The notes beneath the pieces are model-generated. The model was given only the letters and a program-made list of their open reading frames with translations. It was not told the DNA's origin and ran no database searches. Below, in pieces: positions 44,014 through 52,846 of a DNA stretch of 64,000 nucleotides (position 1 is the stretch's first letter; each line of letters opens with the position of its first letter). A program made the position numbers and the translations under genes. This stretch comes from Streptomyces sp. NBC_01233 (GTDB lineage: Bacteria; Actinomycetota; Actinomycetes; Streptomycetales; Streptomycetaceae). The stretch covers positions 8,970,501 through 9,034,500 of the forward strand of contig NZ_CP108514.1 in NCBI RefSeq assembly GCF_035989305.1, given 5' to 3'.

Positions 44014-47000
44014 GTGGCCGATAATTTCGTTCACCTGCATGTTCACACCGAGTACTCGATGCTGGACGGGGCCGCGAAGAACAGCAAGCTGATCGCCGAG
44101 GCTGAGCGTCAGGGCATGCCCGCGGTCGCAATGTCGGACCACGGGAACATGTTCGGGGCGTACGAATTCTTCCAGACCGCGAAGACGACTGCCGTGAAGC
44201 CGATCATCGGGATCGAGGCCTATCTCGCACCCGAGTCCCGGCACCACAAGAAGCCCGTCTTCTGGGGGCGGGGTGGAGTCCGCGGCGCGGCGGCTGACGG
44301 TGGCGAAGGCGGCAAGGACGTGTCCGGCGGTGGCCGTTTCACCCACATGACCATGTGGGCGAAGAACACCCAGGGCCTGCGGAACCTCTTCCGCCTGTCG
44401 TCCATCGCCAGCATTGAGGGCCAGTTCCCGGCCGGCAAGCCGCGCATGGACATGGAGCTGATCGCCGAGCACTCCGAGGGCATCATCGGCACGACCGGTT
44501 GCCCGTCCGGCGCAGTCCAGACCCGTCTGCGCCTGGGACAGTGGGATGAGGCCGTGAAGGTCGCCTCCGCCTACCAAGACATCCTGGGCAAGGAGAACTA
44601 TTTCCTTGAGCTGATGGACCACGGCCTGGACATTGAGCGGGATGTCCGCGCCGACTTACTCAAGCTGGCCGACCACCTCGCCATCCCGCTGTTGGCCACG
44701 AACGATTCGCACTACGTCACTGCCGACCAGGCGGACGCGCACGACTCCCTGCTGTGCATCGGTGTGGGCAAGAACAAGGACGACCCGAACCGGTTCAAGT
44801 TCAGTGGCTCCGGCTACTACGTGAAGACCGCCACCGAGATGCGAGAACTGTTCCGCGAGCTCCCACAAGCGTGTGACAATACGCTGCTCATCGCGGAGAT
44901 GGTCGAGCCGTACGACGAGGTCTTCGACTACGTCGACCGGATGCCCCAGTTCGACGTGCCAGAGGGGGAGACGCAGGAATCGTGGCTGCGTAAGGTGACC
45001 CTGGACGGCCTCCGGGAGCGCTACGGCGATCCCGTGCCCCAGAAGTGTCTTGATCGCTTTGAGATCGAGATGAAGGTCATCGGGCCGATGGGATTCTCCA
45101 GCTACTTCCTCGTCGTCTCCGATATCTGTCAACACGCCCGGAGAAGCGGTATCCCGCTCGGTCCTGGTCGTGGTTCCGCAACCGGCTCAATCGTTGCCTA
45201 CGCCACAGGCATCACCGAGATCTGCCCTCTGGAGCACGGGCTGTTGTTCGAGCGGTTCCTGAACCCCGAGCGCATCAACCCGCCCGACGTCGACCTCGAC
45301 TTCGACGACCGCCAGCGTGATCAGATGGTGCGCTACGTCACCGAGAAGTACGGCTCCAGCCACACGGCTCAGGTCAACACCTTCGGCACGATCAAGGCCA
45401 AGGCCGCAGTCAAGGACGCCGGCCGAATCCTCGGGTACCCGTTTGCGATGGGCGACCGCATTACCAAGGCGATGCCGCCGGACGCGAATGGCAAGGGCGT
45501 TCCGCTGGCCAAGCTCTTTGACAAGGATCACGCGCGCTACAGTGAGGGCGCGGAGATCCGGGCCATGATCGAGAACGAGCCTGATGTGCGGAAGATCTAC
45601 GAGACCGGCCTTGGGATCGAAGGTCTGGTCCGTGGAACCGGTGTGCACGCGGCAGCGGTCATCCTATCCTCCGAGCCTCTGATTGACCTGGTACCGCTGC
45701 ACATGCGGTCCAAGGACGGCGTCATCATCACAGGGTTCGACTACCCGTCCTGTGAAAACATGGGCCTGATCAAGATGGACTTTCTGGGGCTTCGCAACCT
45801 CGGCATCATTGATCACGCGATCAAGACGATCGAGCAGAACCGCGGCGTGCAGATCGAGACGGCCAAGATCCCGCTCGACGACAAGAAGACGTATGAACTG
45901 CTCGCTCGGGGCGACACGCTGGGCGTGTTCCAGCTCGACGGTGCAGCCATGCGGCAGCTGCTGCGCCTGATGGTGCCGAACCAGTTCGAGGACCTCTCTG
46001 CCGTCGGTGCTCTCTATCGTCCGGGGCCGATGGGCGCGAACACCCACATCAACTACGCGCATCGCAAGAACGGCCGCCAGGAAGTCTTACCGATCCATCC
46101 CGAGTTGAAGGAAGCGCTGGAGCCGATCCTGGGCCTGACCTATCACCTTCTGGTGTACCAGGAGCAAGTGATGGCCATCGCACGTGAGTTGGCCGGCTAC
46201 TCCTTCGGTGGCGCCGACCTGCTGCGACGGGCGATGGGGAAGAAGAAGCCGGAAGTCCTGGCTGCGGAGTTCGAAAAATTCCATGCAGGCATGAACGAGC
46301 GCGGCTTCTCGGACGAAGCGTGCCAGGCTGTCTGGGATGTCATGCTGCCGTTCTCCGGCTACGGCTTCAACAAGTCGCACTCTGCCGCGTACGGCCTCGT
46401 GTCGTACTGGACCGCCTACTTGAAAGCGAACTACCCGGCCGAGTACATGGCGGCGCTGTTGACGTCAGTGGGTGACGACAAGGACAAGTCCGCAGTGTAC
46501 TTGGCCGACGCCCGATCCAATGGCATCAAGGTCCTTTCCCCGGACGTGAACGAGTCCGTCGCCGACTTCACCGCCGTCGGCGATGACGTGCGCTTCGGCC
46601 TCCAAGCGGTTCGGAACGTCGGCCTCCCTGTCATCGATTCCTTGATCGCCTCGCGCGCGGAGAAGGGTCCCTTCTCCTCGTTCGCGGACTTCCTGGATAA
46701 AGTGGACCTGCCGGTGTGCAACAAGCGTGCCATCGATTCCATGATCAAGTCAGGGGCGTTCGACTCACTCGGCCACACCCGCCAAGGTCTGGCTGCGATC
46801 GCCGAAGGCGCCGTCGATTCCGTCATCGGGGTGAAAAAGCAGCAGGCCATCGGGCAAGACGACCTGTTCGGTGCCATCGACGACGGTAGCGGAACGCCCG
46901 GTATCGGTTTGGACTTCACCATCGGGGACCGTGAGTGGCCGCGTAAACTGCTGCTCAGCCAAGAGCGTGAAATGCTGGGGCTGTACGTCTCCGGTCACCC

Positions 47001-47571
47001 GCTGGACGGAGCGGAGCACATCTTGGCCCGGAACCGAGACACTTCTATCGCGGATCTCCTGGGCTCTGGGCGGACAGAGGGGATCGTCAAGCTTGCCGGC
47101 CTGATCACCTCGGTCGACAAGCGGGTGAACAAGGCGGGGAACCCGTGGGCGATCATCAGCCTGGCCGACCGCGACGCCGAGATGGAGGTGCTGTTCTTCC
47201 CCAAGGCGTACATGCTGGTCCAGCACGAACTCATCGAAGACAACGTGATCGCGACCAGCGGACGGTTGAACGAGCGCGACGGTACGGTCTCGGTGTTCGG
47301 GGAGGCAGTACAGGCACTTGACATCGCATCGGCCGAACACGGCGGTCTATCGCCGATCCTGATCACCGTCACGGAGTCGAAGATCACGCCGAAAATCGTC
47401 GCTGAGATGAAGCACTCTTTCAGCAGCCACCCTGGTCAGACCCCGGTACGGCTGAAGGTTGAAGGGCGCCAGAAGACGACCGTGTACGAACTTGGCTTCC
47501 TGATCGACCCCGACCCCGTCGCCTCCGAGATCAAGAGCCTACTGGGAACCGGTGTATGGAGTCTGGCCTGA
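44014..47571 (+). CDS. dnaE: DNA polymerase III alpha subunit (DnaE paralogue, likely self-resistance)
   Basis: Replicative polymerase catalytic subunit, 1185 residues, full length, from GTG 44014 (GAGGAG ten bases upstream). N-terminal PHP domain (HLHVHTEYSMLDGA); polymerase palm with catalytic Asp425 and Asp427 in PDVDLDFDD and Asp589 in KMDFLGLRNL; GPGRGSATGS; fingers VFQLDGAAMRQLL; tail with HhH and OB-fold (about 990-1090). All three catalytic Asp are present, so it should be active. A housekeeping dnaE is not expected among tailoring genes. Nargenicin-type polyketides inhibit DnaE, and a dnaE homologue has to my recollection been described in the nargenicin cluster. I infer a drug-tolerant second copy. 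Flanked by an IS4-type transposase gene and a convergent flavin reductase. No cluster-type operator precedes it. Confidence 0.95.
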   Translation: MADNFVHLHVHTEYSMLDGAAKNSKLIAEAERQGMPAVAMSDHGNMFGAYEFFQTAKTTAVKPIIGIEAYLAPESRHHKKPVFWGRGGVRGAAADGGEGGKDVSGGGRFTHMTMWAKNTQGLRNLFRLSSIASIEGQFPAGKPRMDMELIAEHSEGIIGTTGCPSGAVQTRLRLGQWDEAVKVASAYQDILGKENYFLELMDHGLDIERDVRADLLKLADHLAIPLLATNDSHYVTADQADAHDSLLCIGVGKNKDDPNRFKFSGSGYYVKTATEMRELFRELPQACDNTLLIAEMVEPYDEVFDYVDRMPQFDVPEGETQESWLRKVTLDGLRERYGDPVPQKCLDRFEIEMKVIGPMGFSSYFLVVSDICQHARRSGIPLGPGRGSATGSIVAYATGITEICPLEHGLLFERFLNPERINPPDVDLDFDDRQRDQMVRYVTEKYGSSHTAQVNTFGTIKAKAAVKDAGRILGYPFAMGDRITKAMPPDANGKGVPLAKLFDKDHARYSEGAEIRAMIENEPDVRKIYETGLGIEGLVRGTGVHAAAVILSSEPLIDLVPLHMRSKDGVIITGFDYPSCENMGLIKMDFLGLRNLGIIDHAIKTIEQNRGVQIETAKIPLDDKKTYELLARGDTLGVFQLDGAAMRQLLRLMVPNQFEDLSAVGALYRPGPMGANTHINYAHRKNGRQEVLPIHPELKEALEPILGLTYHLLVYQEQVMAIARELAGYSFGGADLLRRAMGKKKPEVLAAEFEKFHAGMNERGFSDEACQAVWDVMLPFSGYGFNKSHSAAYGLVSYWTAYLKANYPAEYMAALLTSVGDDKDKSAVYLADARSNGIKVLSPDVNESVADFTAVGDDVRFGLQAVRNVGLPVIDSLIASRAEKGPFSSFADFLDKVDLPVCNKRAIDSMIKSGAFDSLGHTRQGLAAIAEGAVDSVIGVKKQQAIGQDDLFGAIDDGSGTPGIGLDFTIGDREWPRKLLLSQEREMLGLYVSGHPLDGAEHILARNRDTSIADLLGSGRTEGIVKLAGLITSVDKRVNKAGNPWAIISLADRDAEMEVLFFPKAYMLVQHELIEDNVIATSGRLNERDGTVSVFGEAVQALDIASAEHGGLSPILITVTESKITPKIVAEMKHSFSSHPGQTPVRLKVEGRQKTTVYELGFLIDPDPVASEIKSLLGTGVWSLA

Positions 47572-47618
47572 GCGCGGAGACGATCTGGGTTCGAGACCGC
47601 TGAGGCCGGTGTGCTTCA

Positions 47619-47670
47619 GGAAGCGGGAGCGGCAGCCGGACAGGCGACTGGTCGGTCTGCTCCCGCTTCC
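47619..47670. terminator. Bidirectional terminator between dnaE and flavin reductase genes
   Basis: Perfect 12-bp arms GGAAGCGGGAGC / GCTCCCGCTTCC separated by 28 nt. Lies between the stops of two convergent genes (47571 and 47695), so it can serve both. Confidence 0.7.
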
Positions 47671-47694
47671 TCCGGGGAGGGAAACGCCCTCTCG

Positions 47695-48201
47695 TCAGGA
47701 GGGGTTGAGGCGTCGGTAAGCGCCCCGGTAGTGGATCAAGGGGCCAGAGCTTTCGACGATTCCGAGGTCGCGAACCTGGGTGACGACAATGTCGTGGTCC
47801 CCGGCCTGGTGCTGCGCGTCGACCGTGCCCTCCAGCCAGGCGAGGGTGCCGTCGAGCAGCGGCAGACCACCCGGCGAGCGGGACCATCCCAGTCCGCTGA
47901 ACTTCTTCCCGCCACTGCGAGCCAGACAGGCGGAGACGTTCTGCTGGTGCTCGCTCAGGATGTTGATGCAAATGCTGTCGGATGCACGCAGCAGTGGCCA
48001 GGTGCGACTGGTACGTCCGATGCAGAACGACACGAGAAGGGGCTCGAGCGAGACCGCGGTGAACGAGCTGATGGTCAGTCCGGTCGGGTTGCCGTCGGGC
48101 GCCATGCCTGTCACCGCGACCACACCGCTGGCGAAGTGGCCAAGCACTTCGCGGAACGTCTCCTCCTCGGGCGCCACGCCCCGCACACCGTGCGTTCCCA
48201 T
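47695..48201 (-). CDS. NAD(P)H:flavin oxidoreductase (FMN reductase)
   Basis: 168 residues from ATG 48201 with GGGGGAGG upstream; the longer reading covers the preceding methyltransferase gene and is rejected. Flavin-reductase-like FMN-binding domain: FREVLGHFASGVVAVTG, LTISSFTAVSLEPLLVSFCI, and a C-terminal GPLIHYRGAYRRL. It makes free reduced FMN for two-component monooxygenases. Two luciferase-type monooxygenase genes lie 5 kb away in the same strand group and are the obvious partners. Starts 38 bp after the methyltransferase stop. Confidence 0.93.
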   Translation of the reverse strand: MGTHGVRGVAPEEETFREVLGHFASGVVAVTGMAPDGNPTGLTISSFTAVSLEPLLVSFCIGRTSRTWPLLRASDSICINILSEHQQNVSACLARSGGKKFSGLGWSRSPGGLPLLDGTLAWLEGTVDAQHQAGDHDIVVTQVRDLGIVESSGPLIHYRGAYRRLNPS

Positions 48202-48239
48202 CGTCGACCTCCCCCTCGCGATATCGGCTACCCGAGCCG

Positions 48240-49001
48240 TCAGGCCCGCTCGGCAAGCTGGACGAAGGTGCCGGAGCGAGTCCGCACGGTGCCGCCGTGC
48301 CGTTCGATCACTGCACGCAGCCCGTCGAGCAAGGTCGCCAACTGTTCTGGCGCCAGTTGCTGGTGGTCGCTGAAGGTAGTGACCAGTCCTACCCACTCCT
48401 CCGCTGTCAGGGTGAGTTCCCATGAGTAGGTGTCCGAACTGCAGATGGCGAAAGCAGGATCGTCCGCGAAGGAATCAGGGGCGTTCCGGGTGCTCTTGGG
48501 GACACCGCCGGCGACGGTGACGTCCGGTGCCCACTCCCGGTACACGGCTTCGAATGCCCTGAGGAGGGCCGGTTCCGCCTCGTGGACGTTCCAGAAACGT
48601 GCGATCAGTCCTCCCGGGTTGAGCAGGTCGGCCGCCTTCCGCCGCCCCTCAACGGGGTCGATCCAGTGCCAGGCATCGCCACTGGTGAGGAGGTCGAAGG
48701 TCCGTCCTGCTCCGTCCCAGTCCTCAAACATCGCGACTTCAACGGTCACTCCGTTGGCCCTTGCCATCTCCGCCATCCGGCTGTCGGGTTCAAGGCCGAG
48801 GACTGGGAGACGGTGCTTGGCGAGCGCCGTCGCGACCTTCCCCGTGCCACAGCCGATGTCGAGCACCGCGGCCGGTGACGACGCCACGAGGCGATTGATG
48901 AGCGCCTCCGGGTATGAAGGGCGGTAAAGGTCGTACTGCTGAGCTACGGAACCGAACGCTCCGGCCCTGGCACGGTCGAGGTACCGCTTGCTGAAGGACA
49001 T
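48240..49001 (-). CDS. Class I SAM-dependent methyltransferase
   Basis: 253 residues from ATG 49001 (AAGGGAG upstream, within the palindrome GGGAGCAGCTCCC). SAM motif I VLDIGCGTGK near residue 48, motif II-like GLEPDSRMAEMA, and DAWHWIDP, a pattern common in small-molecule methyltransferases of the type 11 group. It transfers a methyl group from S-adenosylmethionine, probably to an oxygen of the product; the C2 methoxy of the nargenicin/branimycin group is one possible site (inference). 165 bp separate it from the CCR gene upstream, so it may have its own promoter. Confidence 0.88.
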   Translation of the reverse strand: MSFSKRYLDRARAGAFGSVAQQYDLYRPSYPEALINRLVASSPAAVLDIGCGTGKVATALAKHRLPVLGLEPDSRMAEMARANGVTVEVAMFEDWDGAGRTFDLLTSGDAWHWIDPVEGRRKAADLLNPGGLIARFWNVHEAEPALLRAFEAVYREWAPDVTVAGGVPKSTRNAPDSFADDPAFAICSSDTYSWELTLTAEEWVGLVTTFSDHQQLAPEQLATLLDGLRAVIERHGGTVRTRSGTFVQLAERA

Positions 49002-49166
49002 GCGGGAGCTGCTCCCTTTGGTTGGCTCAGCCGACGGAGGCCCGGTAGAGGTGCTGGTTCAGCTGCGCTGCGGGTGTGGGGCTCGCGGCCGCAGCCGCGT
49101 CGGAAACGGAACTGGAGGGGACGTGTTCAGGCCGGCCGGAGCACGTCGGGGGTACGCCCGACCGCT

Positions 49167-50504
49167 TCAGACGTTGCGGAAGCGGTTGATCGCGTCGAGG
49201 TGCCGGGCGCGCATCTCGTGGTCGCGGACGCCGAGGCCCTCCTCGGGGGCGAGGGCGAGGACGCCGACCTTGCCCTGGTGGAGGTTGCGGTGGACGTCGT
49301 AGGCGGCCTGGCCGGTCTCCTCCAGGGAGTAGACCTTCGACAGGGTGGGGTGGATCTTGCCCTTGGCGACCAGGCGGTTGGCCTCCCACGCCTCGCGGTA
49401 GTTCGCGAAGTGCGAGCCGACGATCTTCTTCAGCGACATCCACAGGTAGCGGTTGTCGTACTCGTGCATGTAGCCCGAGGTGGAGGCGCAGGTGGTGATG
49501 GTGCCGCCCTTGCGGGTGACGTAGACCGAGGCGCCGAAGGTCTCGCGGCCCGGGTGCTCGAAGACGATGTCGATGTCCTCGCCGCCGGTCAGCTCGCGGA
49601 TGCGCTTGCCGAAGCGCTTCCACTCCTTGGGGTCCTGGGTGTGCTCGTCCTTCCAGAACTTGTAGCCCTCGGCGTTGCGGTCGATGACCGCCTCGGCGCC
49701 CATGGCGCGGCAGATGGCCGCCTTCTCGGGGCTGGAGACCACGCAGATGGGGTTGGCGCCGCCGGCGAGCGCGAACTGGGTGGCGTACGAGCCGAGGCCG
49801 CCGCTGGCGCCCCAGATCAGGACGTTGTCGCCCTGCTTCATGCCGGCGCCGTTGCGGGAGACCAGCTGGCGGTACGCGGTGGAGTTGACCAACCCCGAGG
49901 CTGCGGCCTCCTCCCAGCTGAGGTGGTCCGGCTTCGGCATCAGCTGGTTCGACTTGACCAGGGCGATCTCGGCCAGGCCGCCGAAGTTCGTCTCGAAGCC
50001 CCAGATGCGCTGCTCCGGGTCCATCATGGTGTCGCCGTGGCCGTCGGCGCTCTCCAGTTCGACGGACAGGCAATGCGCGACGACGTGGTCGCCCGGTTTC
50101 CAGGCGTTGACGCCCACGCCGGTACGCAGCACGACGCCTGCCAGGTCCGAGCCGACGACGTGGTAGGGCAGGTCGTGCCGTTTGGCCTGTGGCGAGAGCC
50201 GGCCGTACCTCTCCAGGAAGGCGAAGGTCGGGACGGGCTCGAAGATCGAGCTCCACACGGTGTTGTAGTTCACCGAGCTGGCCATCACGGCAACGAGGGC
50301 CTCACCCGGCCCCAGTTCCGGAACCGGCACCTCGTCCACATGCAGCGACTTGCGCGGATCCTTTGCAAGGCTGTCCATTCCTTCGAAGAGAGCGGTCTCA
50401 TCCTTTTGGACGGTCACCGCCCGGTACGACTGGGGTAGTGGCAGCGCACCGAAGTCGGCTGCCGTGCCGTCCGACGCGAGGATCGCGTCGAGAATGTCGT
50501 TCAC
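49167..50504 (-). CDS. ccr: Crotonyl-CoA carboxylase/reductase family enzyme
   Basis: 445 residues from GTG 50504 (GGAGG nine bases upstream), the normal CCR length. MDR-superfamily fold; SVNYNTVWSSIFEP, WKPGDHVVAHC, GLVNSTAYRQLVS, NADP-binding IWGASGGLGSYATQFALAGG and the FEHPGRETFG segment are CCR hallmarks. CCRs reduce and carboxylate 2-enoyl-CoA to alkylmalonyl-CoA. None of the six readable AT domains has an ethylmalonyl signature, so its product is used elsewhere: in later modules, in central acetate assimilation, or in building a side unit. It starts 47 bp after the CoA-transferase/ligase stop in the same operon. Confidence 0.95.
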   Translation of the reverse strand: MNDILDAILASDGTAADFGALPLPQSYRAVTVQKDETALFEGMDSLAKDPRKSLHVDEVPVPELGPGEALVAVMASSVNYNTVWSSIFEPVPTFAFLERYGRLSPQAKRHDLPYHVVGSDLAGVVLRTGVGVNAWKPGDHVVAHCLSVELESADGHGDTMMDPEQRIWGFETNFGGLAEIALVKSNQLMPKPDHLSWEEAAASGLVNSTAYRQLVSRNGAGMKQGDNVLIWGASGGLGSYATQFALAGGANPICVVSSPEKAAICRAMGAEAVIDRNAEGYKFWKDEHTQDPKEWKRFGKRIRELTGGEDIDIVFEHPGRETFGASVYVTRKGGTITTCASTSGYMHEYDNRYLWMSLKKIVGSHFANYREAWEANRLVAKGKIHPTLSKVYSLEETGQAAYDVHRNLHQGKVGVLALAPEEGLGVRDHEMRARHLDAINRFRNV

Positions 50505-50551
50505 ACTGGGCCTCCGGTGAATTGAGAGTTGAGGCGTTCGGGGACTGGCGG

Positions 50552-52840
50552 TCAATACACGCCCTCAATCACCGTTTCGCCGCCGAAGGTGTCGACCGGG
50601 GCGGGAGAGGACACCGAGTCGCCGATCTGTCCGGGCAGCCCAGGCACCCGGATGACGGTGTCCCGCTCAAGGTTGTGCGGCAGGAACATGCCTTTGCTGA
50701 CGTGGTTCATCACGATCTGCCCGCGCCTGCCGTACGGGACGGCCTCCCCGGTGGCCGGGTCGACGACCGTGAAGGTGACGACGGGGCTCCGCGGGTCGTA
50801 GACGATGTCCTCGTCCGGCCCGAGACCGGGCCGTTCCTGTGCACTCTCGAGGATCATGAGGCTGCCGTACCGGCTGAGCATCCGCACGTTCGGAAAATAC
50901 TCGTGCTGCAACTCGAAGCGCTCCTCGACGGTCATGTGCGCCCCGCCCCAGAACATCAGGTCGACCTTGGAATTGATCAGCTCGACCAGACGCGGATTGC
51001 GCGTACAGGCCCGCAGCAGAGGCGGCGTGACCACCAGCAGTGCCACCTGCTGCGTGCTGAGGATGTGCTCGGCCTGGCTGAGGAGGTGGTCGACGTAGGC
51101 CGCCGCTTGGTCGGTATCGCCTCGGCTGATCAGCTTCTTGACCCACCGGGGGTCCATGTCGATGGAGAACTTGATGGTGTTCTGCCGCTCGGCGATGTAG
51201 TCGTACATACCGCCGATCTTGTGTGGGCCGGTCGGTGTGAGGACCAGGATGTTCCCCGGATCGCGACCCGCGAACTGGGGGCCGTACAGCATGCGATTGA
51301 CGGCGCTCTCGATCCAGTCCGGCATGAGGATCGCCCGCTTCGGCGCTCCAGTTGTCCCGCCACTCTCGAAGACCCTTGGTGCCCCTGTCTTGGGTCCGTA
51401 CCCACGCGGGATGAGGTCCTCCACCGGCACCATGCGCAGTTCGTCGACGATGTTGGGGAACAGCCTCAGGTCATCGAAGGTCCGCACGTCGGTGATCGGG
51501 TCGAAGTCCAGGAGGGCCGCCCTCCTGAGCCAGAACGGGGAGCCTGTGTCGTTCCCGAAATGCCAGCGGATCGCCGTGCGAAGGTACTCTTCGGGGTCCG
51601 AAGGGTCGGTCGAGGGATCGAGTACATCCCAGCTCTGGTGTTCGGCCGTCTTGCTCATCGTTCCCTTCCCTGCCGCATCAGCAGTCTTGGGCTTCACGGC
51701 CTCGAGCACCGCCTCGGTGTGCTCTCCCAGCCGCGGGCCCGCCCACCGGACACTCCCCGGTGTGGCGGAAAGCCTGAAGGGCACGTTCTGCATACGGACG
51801 GAACCCAGCTCGTCGTCCGGAACGTCGATTGCCACGTTCCGGACTTGGAAGTGTGGGTCCTTCAGTACGTCGTCGACCTCGTAGATCGGTGCCACGGCGG
51901 CCTCCACCGCCTCGAACTCGGCGACGACCTCGTCGCGGCTGCGCTCCGCGATCCACCGCGACACCGCTTCGTCCACCACGGCACGGTGTGCGACGCGGCC
52001 GGTTCCGGTGGAGAACCATGCTTCTTCGATCAACTCCGGCCTGCCGACGAGCCGCATGACGCGATCCGCCACCGATTGTGCGGGGGCGGACACCGCCACC
52101 CAGCGGTCGTCCGCGCAGCGGTAGACGTTGCGCGGTGCGTTGCTGTTGGAGAGGTTTCCCACCCTGTCCGGCTTGAGTCCGAGCTTGTCGAACACGGGCA
52201 GCTGGGCACCGAGGGCGCCGATCATCGACTCGGTGATCGCCACGTCGGCGACCTGCCCTCGGCCTGTCAGGCCCCGGGCGTGCAGCGCGACCATCGTCGC
52301 GTAAGCCGCCTGCACGCCGGCCAAGGCATCGGCCAGTGGGAACGGGGGGAGCATGGGTGGTCCGTCGGGGTCTCCGGACATCGCGGCGAGTCCGCTCATC
52401 GCCTCGGCGAGCGTGCCGAAGCCAGGCCTGCTCGCGTACGGGCCGTCCTGGCCGAAACCCGTCACGCGGGTCAGGACCAGCCGCGGGTTGATCCGCTCCA
52501 GCACCTCGGGGCCTATACCCCAGCGTTCCAGCGTCCCAGGTCGGAAGTTCTCGATCACGACGTCCGCCTGCGCCGCGAGCTGGAGGAAGTGCTCACGGCC
52601 CTCAGGCTCCTTCAGGTCGAGCACCACGCTCTTCTTGTTGCGGTTGGCCACTTTCCAGAGCAGCGGCACGTCCTGGTACGCATGACCGAAGCGCCGCAGT
52701 GGGTCGCCGGACGGGTGCTCGACCTTGATCACGTCGGCGCCGTAGTCACCGAGCAGCGCCGCCGCGAACGGTCCGGCGAGCAGGGTGGCTATGTCGATGA
52801 CCGTGAGATCGGCCAGCGGAAGGGTCTTCGCCTCCTCCAC
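50552..52840 (-). CDS. CaiB/BaiF CoA-transferase fused to PaaK-like acyl-CoA ligase
   Basis: 762 residues from GTG 52840, 6 bp after the upstream stop. Residues 1-385 are a class III CoA-transferase (LLAGPFAAALLGDYGADVIK, then VEHP; ENFRPGTLERWG; catalytic Asp171 in FPLADALAG). Residues 395-762 are a phenylacetate-CoA-ligase-like adenylate former (ESGGTTGAPK ATP loop, LTPTGPHKIGG, LLVVTPPLLRA, YGSLM). Such a pairing can activate an acid and pass CoA to a second acid. The junction carries a good ribosome site and Met395, suggesting a fusion of two genes. It precedes CCR and follows two flavin monooxygenases, so it probably activates a carboxylic acid that becomes part of the product (inference). 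Confidence 0.93.
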   Translation of the reverse strand: MEEAKTLPLADLTVIDIATLLAGPFAAALLGDYGADVIKVEHPSGDPLRRFGHAYQDVPLLWKVANRNKKSVVLDLKEPEGREHFLQLAAQADVVIENFRPGTLERWGIGPEVLERINPRLVLTRVTGFGQDGPYASRPGFGTLAEAMSGLAAMSGDPDGPPMLPPFPLADALAGVQAAYATMVALHARGLTGRGQVADVAITESMIGALGAQLPVFDKLGLKPDRVGNLSNSNAPRNVYRCADDRWVAVSAPAQSVADRVMRLVGRPELIEEAWFSTGTGRVAHRAVVDEAVSRWIAERSRDEVVAEFEAVEAAVAPIYEVDDVLKDPHFQVRNVAIDVPDDELGSVRMQNVPFRLSATPGSVRWAGPRLGEHTEAVLEAVKPKTADAAGKGTMSKTAEHQSWDVLDPSTDPSDPEEYLRTAIRWHFGNDTGSPFWLRRAALLDFDPITDVRTFDDLRLFPNIVDELRMVPVEDLIPRGYGPKTGAPRVFESGGTTGAPKRAILMPDWIESAVNRMLYGPQFAGRDPGNILVLTPTGPHKIGGMYDYIAERQNTIKFSIDMDPRWVKKLISRGDTDQAAAYVDHLLSQAEHILSTQQVALLVVTPPLLRACTRNPRLVELINSKVDLMFWGGAHMTVEERFELQHEYFPNVRMLSRYGSLMILESAQERPGLGPDEDIVYDPRSPVVTFTVVDPATGEAVPYGRRGQIVMNHVSKGMFLPHNLERDTVIRVPGLPGQIGDSVSSPAPVDTFGGETVIEGVY

Positions 52841-52846
52841 AGGCCC

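Noticed and set aside
43900..44622. Transposase extended by 240 residues across the dnaE start
   Set aside because: The added residues have no similarity to IS4 transposases and run antisense to the conserved PHP domain of DnaE.
49004..49016. Palindrome GGGAGCAGCTCCC over the methyltransferase ribosome site as a translational switch
   Set aside because: The single-base centre leaves no room for an RNA loop with all pairs, and no second structure was seen. Kept only as a note.
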